NCBI GenBank assembly: GCA_023935145.1
Contig: CM043700.1
Location: forward strand, 31,311,001-31,375,000
Reading direction: 5' to 3'
Source of the DNA: Bretschneidera sinensis
Taxonomy: Eukaryota; Streptophyta; Magnoliopsida; Brassicales; Akaniaceae
Length of the DNA: 64,000 nt
The notes under the pieces were generated by a model. That model saw only the letters and a program-made list of their open reading frames with translations. It made no database searches and had not been told where the DNA came from. Below are positions 46,401-58,900 of this stretch, piece after piece. Position 1 is the first letter of the stretch. The number at the start of each line of letters is the position of its first letter. The position numbers and the translations under genes were made by a program.

Positions 46401-48002
46401 GGTTTGATTGGGTTCTAATTAGGGTGGGATCTGGGATTCGAGGTTTCCTAGATCTTTTCTTTGCTACATTTTTCCAGTTATTCAATGTGGAATTATTCGG
46501 TTTGCTTGGGTTTCTTTGGTGGTTTGTTTGGTTAGTTGTTGGGAAAATGAAAGAAAATTTGCTCTGTTTGGTTGCTAGGAAAATGAAAGAAAATGGAAGA
46601 AGAATGAGAAGAACAAGGATGAAGAGATGAATTCTTGTGTTTTAATTTAGAACATGAATAAACAGGGATGGAGAGATTGGTATTTTTTGTTTTTTTTTTA
46701 GTTCTTTAAAGATTTTTAGATTTATACCAATTTTTTTAAAGAGTTATAGAATTTTTTATTTGTGTTTAAATTAATTTTTTGGTAGTCAATGCATGTGTGA
46801 CACATGGTTAGTCAACATGGTCAAATTGTTACTCCCGTTAAGTATTTTGGACAGAACAGTGTGATTTGATACAATTGCACAGTTAATTATCTTGTGTATC
46901 AATGTGCACAAATTGAAACCTTGTGTATTAAAGTGCAAGTACCTCCTAAACCTTGGGGGCTAAAATGAATTTAAGCCTAAAATATTTACAAATATAATTA
47001 TCATCCTAAATTAATATTAAACTTTTCTGTTAAAAAAGAGAAATTGTAGAGAGTTGAAAACAAAGAAACATTGAAACAGTATTCAATTCAACAAAACCCA
47101 AAACAGAGGTACTAATTTACCCTCCTTTCTTAGAGATTGTTTTTAATTTTAAAAGGAATTTAACCAGTTAGAGGAGCTAAAAATTTTAAAAAGTGAAAGG
47201 AGGAAGCCTAAACCAATTGGGTAGGGGGCAATATTGTAAAGGTTTCTTGGGGGCCTAAATATCTATATGTAGTTAAAGATTTTTTTTGAGGATTTGGGGG
47301 AGCCATGCCCCTCCCTTAAACAAAAAATCCTTCTGTCTCCGCCCCTGGTTAGATGCATGATTTTAAGCTTGAATTGTTCCTTTCTCAGTTAGATGTGATC
47401 TTAATCTTGGATTGTTCCTTTCACCAAAATCAGTTGCAGTTGTTTGGTAATTTAGTGGTGGTGTCTTGTACCTTGTTTGTAATTCTGTACCATTCCATCT
47501 CTGTTATTGCTGCAGCTTATAATTGCATCAGTTGAATTATGAGGCTTAATTGTTCCCTACCAGTTTGATTTGCTCCCTCTTCAGATTTATTCTTCCACTT
47601 TCAGGCAACAGAAAGTGGGTGATTTTAAATGATTGTACGATTTGTCATTACGAATAGCATCATATTTGGTCTTTTGTATTCCAGTGGCGTTCCTCTCTAA
47701 TTTGATGTTGTGTGTGGACCTAACAGCTCTCTAGCTCTACATTTGTGGGACGGTCAGGTGGATCCTCAAGGAGAGTTGCTGTTTCTAGCGGTCGTGATGC
47801 ATTTGTTGGAAGTGATGATCCACAACACTCTCGTGCAACTGAGGCAGGCCCTGGAGCAATGCATAGAAGTTCTCCTGCTGGATCCTCAGACCCGAAGCGC
47901 ACATCATCTACCAGGAACCCCTCTTTCATAAAGAACTATGAAAGTGCCGTCAAGGGCATTGAGAGCCTGCATGTCGATGGCGATGAGAAGGCTCATTATT
48001 AG
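37431..48002 (+). CDS. Casein kinase 1-like serine/threonine protein kinase
   Basis: Fourteen exons: 37431-37506, 37635-37675, 39632-39701, 39869-40017, 40105-40200, 40298-40368, 40853-40914, 41044-41107, 41194-41278, 41364-41490, 41766-41848, 41925-41988, 42246-42388 and 47727-48002. The CDS is 1407 nt, 468 aa. The kinase domain fills about residues 9-280: glycine loop [17 protein letters not shown] Lys38, HRDIKPDN with Asp128, DFG with Asp149, then [20 protein letters not shown] and LPWQGLKA, the CK1 family signatures. The C-terminal tail is rich in Ser, Arg and Gly, as in plant CKL proteins, which phosphorylate diverse nuclear, cytoplasmic and cytoskeletal targets. Introns are GT-AG; the intron 1 donor (GTTCGT) is weak. 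Intron 13 is 5.3 kb because of nested transposons, yet the last exon is intact, so the gene is probably still expressed. Confidence 0.97.
41440..41603 (+). repeat. Tandem duplication of an exon end with its splice donor
   Basis: The last part of exon 10 plus the start of intron 10 (about 41440-41521) is repeated directly after itself (about 41522-41603). Both copies contain TACGCGTATCTGAAAAGAAT, GACCTCTTTAT, and GAAGGTTTGAGTTTT with the GT donor. The second copy has diverged (TTCCATGACC for TTCCGTGACC, TGTGTGAAG for TTCGAGAAG). It lies entirely in the intron. Confidence 0.9.
41601..41648 (-). mobile_element. Micro-retroposon footprint in CK1 intron 10
   Basis: A 17-bp direct repeat (GTCAAGTATGTTTGAAT at 41601-41617 and 41632-41648) brackets about 14 bp reading CATTTTTTTGATAA. 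On the minus strand this is TTATC plus an A-run, as if only the extreme 3' end and poly-A tail of a retroposed transcript had inserted. Confidence 0.6.
42440..42860 (+). repeat. 30-bp minisatellite in CK1 intron 13, with a partial hAT end
   Basis: Units of about 30 bp built on CACTTAGRTGCATGATCTAA followed by ATATTATTTT occur at about 42461-42570 (three to four copies) and again at 42780-42854 (two to three copies). Between them, 42571-42779 is a roughly 210-bp second copy of the left end of the adjacent hAT-like element (TAGTGCGGAGCCAG...). The arrangement looks like an unequal-exchange duplication across repeat units after the transposon had inserted. Confidence 0.8.
43130..44618. mobile_element. 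PIF/Harbinger-like element nested in the hAT-like element
   Basis: A 1489-bp element with ends GGGTGCGTTGGGG and, in reverse complement, GGATGCGTTTGGG, flanked by TAA on both sides (43127-43129 and 44619-44621). The 3-bp TAA duplication and GG.TGCGTTTGG terminus are characteristic of PIF/Harbinger. A short stretch near 44040-44200 reads as an acidic peptide ending [10 protein letters not shown] cannot show that it comes from a transposase. Confidence 0.75.
45077..46977. mobile_element. Mutator-like element with about 470-bp TIRs and 9-bp TSD
   Basis: A 1901-bp element flanked by a perfect 9-bp duplication TAAAATATT (45068-45076 and 46978-46986). The ends GGCTTAAATCCATTTTAG and, in reverse complement, GGCTTAAATTCATTTTAG begin long inverted repeats that can be followed with small gaps to about 45540 and 46470 (shared landmarks: CTCTCCATCCCTGTT, AAAACACAAGAATTCATC, CCTTGTTCTTCTCATTC). 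The roughly 0.9-kb centre has no transposase. It holds a TATATATATA run, a purine-rich GAGAGAAAGAG stretch and a tandemly doubled TTTTCAGATTTCTCTCTGTT segment, resembling a captured promoter/5' UTR (Pack-MULE-like). Confidence 0.85.
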
Positions 48003-50593
48003 ATGCTTACCTCTGCGGATTGTTGTAAATGATGAACTGGTTGGTGTGCTATTACAGTTCAGTGGAGTAGGTTATCATCATTGGAGTTGCATTTTGAGCA
48101 TTGTGGATCGGAGGGCACCGAATGCACAGAGAAGTCAGAGAGAAGGCACATAAACTGATAGAATGGAAGTAAAAGCTGAGAAGCTGAATTTAGATTCTTT
48201 TTTTCAGTGTAAAATTTTCGCTGGAAAATGTTTTCCATGTAAAATGACTTTATTTTCATTTGGTTGGTAAACAATAAAAATATTTTGCCATGATTGCATT
48301 TACGACAAATGGGCTTTTGCAGGATAGTGACGTTCATATTGGCTTCAAATTCTAACAAAGAGCTTTTACTGTCAAGTGTTCTTAAGGTCAATAAAATTAA
48401 ATGAAAGAGAAGAAAAAGGAGAAAACAATGAGCGATAATCTGATATTTCATTGTATTCCTTGTCTTACATAATATGGTCAGATTTGTTGCAGATCCATCC
48501 GACAAAGCCAAAACCAGTGGTACCAAAGTTTAAACACTTGAAGAATAAGCCCCCCTTGGTCTAGTTTTGGGGCAGTTTTGTTTTCAAGTAAAAACTATGC
48601 CAAACAGGTCGTCTGTGTTTTTAGTCTGTTTATTTTTAAAAATTTACAAAAATAATTAAATTAAATTAAATCATTTATTAATTAATGTTTCAAATATATT
48701 TTTTTTAGGGTGTTTGATTTGATTTGACCAATTTTAAAAATAAGTACTGGAATTCTGCAGTTTATCTTATGGTTGCGTGAAGACATGAAGGCACAACGTG
48801 AGAGAATTCTGCAGTTTATCAGGTAGTGCGTGTATCGGAGGTTCATCACATCACCCACTGTACTGAATGATAAAGTCGAATTCTGTTTCCTTGCTTAGTT
48901 ATCTGGGATAGATTCATGGTAGTTCTCTCCTCAAATCTATTTCCTTTTCTTGCACCCAATTAATTCAAAAGGTTATTGAGCTTATGCTGATAATGGTGTT
49001 GCTTCTTTCTCAGGCTCAAACACCATGCCTAAAAAACTATACGCATGCCTAACCAACCACAGTTAATTCATTGGTCAAAATATTTGGATCGAAAAATAAA
49101 ATAAATTTAAAATCCGCATTTGTGGGAAAAAGGAAAAGGAAAAACTATATGCCTCTATTTGACAACAGCTTTTAGTTGTATCATTGTTCTAATTAAATAT
49201 CGCTTTAAACATCGTTTTATAAATTATAAATCAAAATTACTGTTTATATGAATGATATCAAACAGTCAAACACAGAGTCAATAATTTATCCTTTTCTTGT
49301 TTTGACCATAACGACAGACCATAACAGTCGTTATGCTTGAACCTGGCGAAACTATCCACTTTTAAATTGTTGGTAACATTGAAAAAAAATCCACCATCTA
49401 ATCAGAAGATAACATGTCTGATAACATGGTTTCTGATCGAGAGCAAAATTATCATTTTAAAACCATGAGCAAATCAGTATTTCACACCTGAGGAAAAAAA
49501 AGGGTAATTGCTAACTGTAATTGCGACATTAATGCTCCTGATTCAATCCCAACCATTCGAATTAACTATCTATATCATTCTTAATCATGATCAAAGTCTT
49601 TTCATAAAAAAAGCCTCAAATCATCATGGTAGGAAACAATTCTCCACTCAAAACTCTTTTACTGCTTAAATCCTTTTTGTTTCTCTACAATTATTGCTGA
49701 TTTAAACATCGGAAGGCTACCCAAAGATTACAACTCTGAGTCACCCTCCGGCTCTTATTTAAGGGAAGACAGTCAAGCTGCGCCTTGGGCGACTGGTCCA
49801 AGCAAGATCTGGTTGCCAGCTGTCCTCTTCGCCCCGTCAGATTTTGGGCATCTAACAGTTGGTCTTGGGGCGGTCAGGTTAACGGCAAACCTCTGCTTCT
49901 ACTTTCTAATTTCTATATGTGATGATGCGATTTGCTTGGGAATGAGCTGGACAATCTCATAGGACTGAAACTGTACGCATGTTGCTATGTGCAGATTTCA
50001 GAGTGGATAAAGTTTTGTTGGATCCTGAGAACCTAAATGCTCATCATCACATTAATAGATCATAGATGGTGCTGCACAGACGTGAAGTGAGCTCATTCTT
50101 CTGGTGTATGATGCCCCAACAGGCATTATTAATTCTTTCCAAATTCTGGTGGATAAAATCACTGGGAACATATGCAATTGAAAAGCCCCAAATGCAAAAA
50201 CAATGGAAATTTGCACAGGATATGGAGTAACTATTATTGGTAATTAGCTACACAACGCATACTAAAACTTCGGCCATGACCTCTCAAATTTCATAAGATC
50301 AGCTTCAATACTCAACGATTTCTTTGTTTTTAAAAAAAAAAAATCAATAAGCTCTTACTAGTACAAATTTTTAACAAAAGCAAATCAAAAGTATTCATCA
50401 ACATCCAGTCTTCACAACTTATTCATTACCTGAGACCCCATATTCCTAAATTTAATCCCAGAATCCTCTCTTTTTCGTCTTATTCTCTTCCCCTAAATAA
50501 TACGGAAGTCAGAAAATATGTAATGGTACATAAATTAAACAACAGAAAAACATTAAAAAAAATGGCAAATAAATACCAGGAAGGCGGAAATCA
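48003..50593. other. CK1-like 3' UTR and spacer
   Basis: The first few hundred bases are the likely 3' UTR of the kinase gene. About 49735-49900 is noticeably richer in G and C than its surroundings but has no open frame or RNA fold I can support. The end adjoins the stop of the minus-strand DUF3511 gene. Confidence 0.4.
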
Positions 50594-50974
50594 TCACCAC
50601 CCATGGACCACTCTGGTGCACCTATCCTTAAGCCACCTAAAACTCTTCTTTAAAGACCCTTTAACCTTTCCTTCAACAGTATAAGCCTTATAAGTAGCAA
50701 CCCTCTTCTTCCTCTGCAACTCTGGATCATTGAAGCTCCAGCTTTTTGAAGAAGACCCATTTGTTGACTTGCCTTTCTTGAATTTGACATCGTTGGGATA
50801 GTTGCTCATCTGGGTTTGGGTCGGGTGCACTGAGGATGCATAGGAAGCACTGTAGCACCTGAGATCTTGCGGTCCGTTGATCCCATATGAAGTGGGCCCT
50901 GGCTCCCCTGCTCCATAGTAGCTCTCTATCTGCATTCTTCCATCACCACATGATTTGGATCTGAAATCCTCCAT
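50594..50974 (-). CDS. DUF3511 domain protein
   Basis: An intronless 126-codon reading frame on the minus strand. The N-terminal two thirds are polar and low-complexity (Ser, Gly, Tyr). The C-terminal part, about residues 77-126, matches the plant DUF3511 domain: SWSFNDPELQRKKRVATYK, then VEGKVKGSLKKSFRWLKDRC, ending VVHGW. DUF3511 proteins are short, plant-specific and highly basic at the C-terminus; their biochemical role is unknown to me. The ATG is the first in the frame and the total length is normal for the family. No signal peptide or membrane segment. Confidence 0.92.
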   Translation of the reverse strand: MEDFRSKSCGDGRMQIESYYGAGEPGPTSYGINGPQDLRCYSASYASSVHPTQTQMSNYPNDVKFKKGKSTNGSSSKSWSFNDPELQRKKRVATYKAYTVEGKVKGSLKKSFRWLKDRCTRVVHGW

Positions 50975-52933
50975 GTTACTTCCACAGAAACATAAAACGG
51001 ATTCGGAGCTCCTTGCTCTCTAATTTCTATAAGGTTTTCTCTCTTAAGGCTCTGCTTTGTTTAATGAAATTAGAGTTTTGGTGCTTTCTTTTACTATCTA
51101 TTTATTTATTTAATTAATTTCCTCTTTGCGAGCCGTTCTTTATCTTTATGTGATTCTCTATTCCAATGGATCCTGCGTCGGTGAAGACAGGAGCGTACTA
51201 TGAAGACTTTTCTTTTTCTTTTTCTTTTTCTTTGTAAAGATACTCTGAAGGTTTTGCTGAGTGCAAATGATTCCACAAGTGACAACTTCGCATTTAGTAA
51301 CTAAATTATTTGGGTTAATATTATCGAATACTGTATATTTTGTTTGTATTTCAATTTTAAAATTAATTATTTTATTTTCTTACATTAGGTTTTTAATTTT
51401 CTTAAAGATAATTTTGATAAAATTGATATCAACACACATAAAAATCTAAACCAAAATTAATACCAACACATAAAAATCTTAACAAATTTTTTTACCCATT
51501 TAATTGTTAATATTTTTATGCGACGTATATCAATTTCACCAAAATTATTATCATAAATATTTTTATTAAACACATAAATAATAAATTAATTATTTTTAAA
51601 ATACAATAATAACATTGAAATAAAAAATTATTTTTTATTGAAAATAACCCATATTACTTTGACTTTGACCTTTTGCGAGAGTGAAAACCAAAGACCTTTT
51701 CAAACGTTATCTCCCAAATGAAGTCCCGGGCTGGTTGGCAATGTAAATTTCCATCTTTTTTTTAGTGTAAATTACCTATCTTATGTACCTGTAGGCTCGA
51801 TATACTTTGGTATTAGTATCATTTCGATGTTTTATGATCATAATTCATAAATGTACACTCCTTGCGCAAAAAAAAAAAGAAAGATAAAAAAGTAAACAGG
51901 CATCTTGAACAATAAAACATTCATTTTAAATTATTAAATTAATGAAAATACACTATGCAAATACGTTATTTTTTCATTTCCTTTACATTACTACACGTCT
52001 TTTATGAAATTATCACTCATTTTCAAAATATTATTAATAAAATTTAAAACAAAAACTGCATTTTGTTATCTTTTCTAAATGTGTCTGTATCAACATTCAA
52101 AATAAAACTTGTCTGATTATGCGACTTGAGATACCCCCATATGAGCTAAGCAGCCTGAGCAACAATTGATAACCACACCTTTTGAATCTTCCTATCTCCA
52201 AATATTACAAAAAAGCAATTAAGCTTCTATGGATAATTAAGGTGTGATTGAAATGGAGGATAATGGAATAAAGAAAAAGGAAATGTACATATACCTTTTA
52301 ATTAAAAAAACATTGAAAAAATACACATACCCTTTCATTTCCTCTCTCTCTAATCCATCCCTCTCAATCCAAATACACCATTAAAGGTTTAAGTCTTGAC
52401 ATGAGTATCATAAATAAAACAAAAAATCATAAAAAAGACTAAAACCAACATCAATGACTGTTTGGGTTATTGCCTCAAACTTGAGTGCCTTGCAATCATA
52501 AGTTTGAAACCCTAAACCAGCAACTCCTGTCCCACTTCCGGATAAGGAGAATTGTTACATGATTGGAAGAGATTGGGGTCATATTAAAATTTATCTTTAC
52601 ACTTAAAAAAAGGAACAGACTAACCATGAATCGTGTACAACTTTTCCACTAATAAATAACCAGCATATTAAACGGGTGCTACAGTTAAGACTAGTCATTG
52701 CAAGCGCATTATACTACCAAAATTGCTTGTACATATTTGAATTGACAAATATCTGCTTAGAAAGAAAACGTATTGGTAAACATCTCAGCAGGAAGAAGCA
52801 TGGTGCACGGAAATGATATATAGTAACATCAACCGTGCCTGACAAATGAAGTTAACCCTGCAGGAATGAATGGAAGCTGCACATGTACAGATACAGCAAC
52901 ATCAACCATGCACGGGGACATTGCAAAGTTTAT
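50975..52933. other. DUF3511 upstream region and spacer
   Basis: The left few hundred bases are the 5' UTR and promoter of the DUF3511 gene. The centre is AT-rich. A tRNA-like pair of motifs near 52470-52515 (TTGCCTCAAACTTGAG and AGTTTGAAACCC) is too weak to call. The right end is the probable DGAT1 3' UTR. Confidence 0.4.
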
Positions 52934-55900
52934 TCAGTCTTTCTTTTGATTCATCAAGTCATGGTAATACAGAAGGACACACATAGGTTGACCGAGAATG
53001 CAGAAAATGAACCAGAAGATCATATTGCCCGCCTGGCAGAAAAAAACAAAAAATGAAGCAAGCCAAGCCAAATGGAACAAGTATCCACTCAATAGCAAAT
53101 TGAAGTGATGTTTCTCTGACTCTTCATTCTACTTTAAGTACCCAAGACATGTTCAATAATGTGGGTACGATCCTTGGACCGTCCAAATCAATAAAAAAAT
53201 TACAGAAAATAGGGGAGTACCCGTGTCAGACCCATACCCGAGTCTAAGTAACATAGAATAGAAGTGTAGTATTAGTGAAAAAGATTTATAGATGCCCCTT
53301 CCTACTTCTCATCAATAGACTTGAACTCTAGTACAAACCATAGTTGTGGATACTTATTTAAATGATGTTTTATGGTTGAATTGTATAATATTTTTGAAGT
53401 AAAAGATAAGCTTTAACACTACCTTAAAATTTTCTTGTCCTAGGTCATACTTAGCTCTAAAGTGAGCTCATTCCTCAGTTAAATGTCCCAGATTCTCCGT
53501 ATAACTTAAATTTTCTCCATGAAATTTAACTACAAGTTAATTCAGAATGGAAGTTGAATGTCAACAAATTATATAGCAGAAATAAAGCTTCAAATAGAGA
53601 TAAAGCATACCATTGAATTTCTGAACTTATCTTGCAGATAATTTGTGATCGATACCAAGGGAATCTAATCAAGAAATTTTAAAAAAGAAAAGAAAGAAAA
53701 TGAGTTTCATAAATGTCATGTCCAAAATCAATCCTTACTACACAAACAAATCTAAACACCAACTAATCAACAATAATTAAGCGGAAGTTAGAATATTCTT
53801 ACCTGAAACATAATTCCTATAAAAGCCCATAACTTGAATACATGGCAAGGGACAGCAATGCAGAGCTGTTGATAAGGAAGGCAATATTGTGTTCCACTAT
53901 AAGTAAAAATATATGTAGTTGTATAGTATCCAGAGTAATAAAGAAAACATTATTGGCACATTTAGTTTGCGCTATCAGATTTGTCTGAATGGATCTAGGG
54001 GCATGTCTATTTTTTGTTTTCAATACAATGCTTTCGAAAATAGAACAGAAGATATTTTTTTGTTTTTTGTTTTCACTAAAAACACATTTGGATAACTATT
54101 ATTTTAAAGATTAGTTTTTTCTACCCTTCATTGTAACGGTGCCATACTTTAATTGCGAGAAACTTTGTAATCCACTTAAAAATTTGTTTCTCATTGTTTT
54201 ATAGAACTGCTCTAAAAACAGTTGTAGAAAACAACATAAAACATCAAAAAGAGGTGTCCAAAAAGAAACCCTGTTTCTGAGAACAGTTTCCAAAATTATT
54301 TTTTGTAAACTGATAATTGTTTCCAGAAAAAGATACCAAACATACCCTTGATAGCCAGGAATAAGATGGTTGGGTACATATGACTACCATGTTTGGTTCT
54401 CTTGGGAATCGGAAATTCATATTACTGGGAATGTAGATTACTATATTTGGTTTGATTATATATTCCTGGAAAAGTTTTCATATTATGTCCTTATTTTTCA
54501 ACAGTACCCTTGGTTGAAAGAAGGAAAATGAGGGGATTTTTGTACATATTTGTATGATATCAATAACATATAACAAATTTCAAATGGGCAAAAAGAGAAA
54601 AATTCTATTATTGAAGCTAAAAGCTAAAAAAAAAAAAAGATATACCTCTACAAAAGCAAGAAATTCTGTCTTTTTGATAAGTGTCTACACAAGCAAGAAA
54701 TTACACACATTGTGTGCGTGCACGTGTGTGTATGTATATATAGATTTATGTACGTATGAGGTGAAAATTTTTAAAAAGAAAAAAGTTCCAAGATACCCAA
54801 TCAAGGTAATCTAAGATACCCCAAAATAGGGTAATCTAATTGACCAGGAATATTAGATATAATCACATAACAATTGCGCGAACCAAACACCCTCCTAATT
54901 GCACCATTTTAAGTGGATTTCCCTTTCCCTAACCAACAAATATCCATGTGGTTTAGATACTAAAAATATCACAGCCCTAGGTTTATAAAGTTACATTTGA
55001 GTACCATGTGATTCATCTGATTAAGGAATAATGCCGGTTAACTTTAAAGTTTTAGAATGTAATGGGAATGGCTATCAAGTCAATTCATATATAATACCCT
55101 CTCTTTCTTCTCAGTGCATGGCCACACCCAGCAGCAGAACCGGCTGCATGCAACATAGCCATGCCCAGCGGCTAGCCATGTGGGATGGGCCCATTTAGGT
55201 TTGGGTTTGTAAATAAAAATATACAAATTAAATCAATAATCAAGGGTAAAAAAAACCATAAATTTTTAACGGCAATGTCTAATTGTCTGACTTAGGAATC
55301 ACATGATACAAAATGTAACTTTTTAAACCACAAAGGTGTGCTTTATAGTGCTCAATCCATGAGGGTTCGCATATATTTATTAATTTATCCATAAAATTCT
55401 CTCTTTTTGATGAACCCAATAGGAGTTTGGACAGATTACTAAGAAACATACTATTGATCTAAAACCTCCAAATGCTAGCTATTTTTCAGGACCCATTCAT
55501 CTTCATACTTATTTCTTCTGCACTCCATGAACCACGTTCCATGGTATTATTGACATAACTCATAAGCAAACACACTGAACAGAGATTCCCTGGCGATTAT
55601 AGGCATCATTGTTTGGTTGCTTGTGGGATTTTATATTATGGTATTAATTTATCCAACACCAAGTCACACTACAACACCATGCCCTAAAGACAATGCAAAT
55701 ACACCCCCTATCTAATGATCGAAGTTCAATAGTTACATACTAGAGTAAAACTGTTATTCTGTATATGTTCACCCAGTGGGCATGTGAAAAAAATAGTCAA
55801 ATATCTTCACTCTTCCACCATCACAAAAGGCATCATTATAAAAGATTTTAAATCAGGGACGAAAGCAACATACCTCATGGAAAGCAGCAGAAACTAAGAA

Positions 55901-58900
55901 CGCAATGACAATGGCAACTCCCTGAAAAGAGGGAGGGGAAAAAAGTGAACTCAGAAGATTTAAACAAGTGAAATAAAGTCAAAATGTTAACTTAATCCTA
56001 AGAATATTGATAATACACTAAGTTAAAAGACAGGTGAACAATCAAACTAAACTTCATCAAAAAAACGTACTAACTAAAGCGCATAGTGCATAGAAGAATC
56101 TTGAGGACAAAGGTCAGAATGAGTTGAATTGAATCACTGGTTCAGTTGTGTATATTTGCATGTGTATAACATCAGCAGGTATGCATTGTCATTCAATTGG
56201 CTTTGTCCAATCTATTAATCAGTCCAAGCAGTGCACTACTTAAATTTTAAGAAAAAATGCTAATGTTAAAGGCTAGTCCTTAAGATTCCAATGGCTCATT
56301 TGCAATCCCAGAGATGTAGATACTTAGGATGACTTCTGTTTTTGTGAAAATGTTAGGAGACAATACCCAAAATGAAAAAAAAAAAAAAAAAAAAAGAAAG
56401 GGAAATGTAGGGAGTCAATACATACTAATGTGCACAAAAAACTTAATTACCTTGGGTATGCCGTTCCGCAAGCATGGAAAATAGATATGGCGAACCATCC
56501 ATTTATGAACAGGCTGTAATAAATTAGGAATTCTGTCAGTAACACACATTGGAAGAGATTTAAGCTAGCTGATTTAAGCTATAGATTAAATTTCTTCCCA
56601 AACATTGCCAGTAAGAAAAGAAGACATACCATATTCCACATTCTCCAATACTAGTGACAGTCACAAGACCACAAAATGCATAAGAGAAAAAACAAACAAT
56701 TAGCACGTTCAATTCATCGAATAACCATATAAAATAACTCAAGAAAACATATAATAGAATATGTAACCAACCTCCCCAACATTTTGTGCATTCCACCAGT
56801 CTTTGTAAAATTCACGATCACCAAAACAAAGAAGCTCAGCCAGAATATTTAACCTATATTTTTGAACTATAAATAAGAATAATATCCCTCAAAAACTGAT
56901 CTTATGTTAAGTAGACGAGAACATGTATAATAAATTTACCAGATCCATCCATCATTAATTCATAACACCAGATTATACCTCAACACCAAAGAATGCTGAT
57001 ATTTTAAAATTTGCCACAGGCCCATAGTAAAAAAAAACAAGGGCCATGTATATAAAAGGTGAAGTTTATTATGTCTACTAAGTTATTCACGATACTATTT
57101 GGAAAAAAATTATCAGAGGTAAAGTTGATAATTTCTTGTCCACTCTCCCCTCCCTTCTAAGAAAAAGGAAAAAAAAATGGCTATGCTTCACTGAATCAAG
57201 AAGAGTGGACATACCAGAGGTGAAAAAAGCAGTAGAACATGCAGAGCCACACATATAAATTTGGAACTGAAAGCTTCAAAACTCTCTCTACTGCATATAA
57301 AAGATCTCCTTTCAAAGGGTGTTGTGAATTTTGAACAATAGGATTGATATACTGCAGGATTGTACCAAGCCAACCAGGTCAGAATCCACGACAGACAACT
57401 CCAAAACAAAAGATAGAAAAAGGAAGACTTGTTCATTAATTAATGCATACTTGTTCTATTATGAATCCCATAAGTCCTGTGAATATTATTAGTTTGACAA
57501 ATTGGCGAACCACCCAACCCTTGCGGATACATGCTGTACGAGGATAGCTTTGCTGCAATGACAATGCATCAACACGAAGATAATATACTTCCATGATTCG
57601 GTTACGAAAAAATGCAGGCAGTACAAAGTATCACTTAATTTAAGTCAACTTACAAGTTGTATAAGTGCAGATATAAAAACAAGCAATTTGTAAGAAACTA
57701 CTTTTATATGCCACACTACCAAAAAAAATGTACAACTTCTTTCACATACTGAATTGGAAAGGCTACCAATCACTACAGAGATAAGGACTGATGTTTGCAC
57801 TTTTGACCTCAAATAAGTGGGTTAATATAAGCAAAGCTTGCAATATTCAAGACCAGAAATATTTGTTGTCAAATCACTACGTCCCCAACCCTCAGCTAAT
57901 GAACATACAACCATGATCATAGTGATTAAAATGTCACCCCAGGTATATTCTAGCCATTAGTTTAATATATTTGACCTGGTAGTTCCTACTTCATTTACAT
58001 CATAAAATATCCATACGATCGAGAGACTTTCTTAATTCATACGCTTGAATGTGTCTTAAAAACCAGAACATGGTAGATGTATCATCTCTCCAAAACCGTA
58101 TATCATCATGCATTGCACAAGAATATACATGATAAAATCTATAATATGATAAGAATGTCTGACGCATTTTGTGGAACGATGGGGAACCAATCAACCCATA
58201 AAAGTCACCAGATGATTGTCATTCATAAATAACTACAGAATGACTTGTACTTATGATATGTCCAAAAAAGGTCAAAGAGATTATAAAAATAGTTAAGCTT
58301 GGGCATTGACATACTTGTGTCTAAACATGCATAACAGATAGAAATGTTCAGGTTATTTGTTAAAGGAACTTAACCGTTACCTGGTAACATAATGTGGGAG
58401 CAACCATGAAGTATGCCAAACTCTTCAAGCTAACGTCATATGAGTAATCCGCATTAGGTGAACTGGACAGAGCATCCCCCTAACATCAGAACACCACCTT
58501 ATTAAAAGGGAAAAAAAGAAGAAAAAACATTTGTTCACCACATATTTTCCTTGCCTTTTAATCCTTTAATCTTTTGGTCACGAATTTAAAAAAAAATTAC
58601 ATTTATCACTCTCTGTATACTTTTTTGGGGGAATTTCACTTTACCTTATCACCTGACTTGGCAAGTGTTCTCATATCATAGTTGGTATGCGCATATGATA
58701 CCAGTTTTAACCACACAATGCAAGCAAAGAGCATCAAGGTGACACCAGATAAAAAGACCGAATCACACCTGCACGATCCAAAGTCGCTGAATCAATTCCA
58801 AGGAAAGTGCCTTGCAAGAACTAAAACACGAATTCAATGAACTCCAGAAATAGCCTCTCTTGTTAAAAGTGAAAACAAATTAAGTACACGAGCTTTTTAA

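Larger units (their letters stand above)
42855..47347. mobile_element. hAT-like element, 4.5 kb, in CK1 intron 13
   Basis: Terminal inverted repeats are CAGGGGCGGAGCCAGAA (left) and CAGGGGCGGAGACAGAA (reverse complement of the right end). Flanking octamers are CTTAGATG (42847-42854) and GTTAGATG (47348-47355), 7 of 8 identical, as for hAT insertions. Two other elements sit inside it (43130-44618 and 45077-46977); without them only about 1.1 kb remains and no transposase is recognisable. The surrounding exons of the kinase gene are undamaged. Confidence 0.82.

Noticed and set aside
49915..49975. GTGATGA...CTGA arrangement suggesting a C/D snoRNA
   Set aside because: No terminal stem pairs around the boxes and no second C'/D' pair, so motif match alone is not enough.
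52465..52520. tRNA-like A/B box pair on the plus strand
   Set aside because: Both boxes are poor and there is no flanking duplication.
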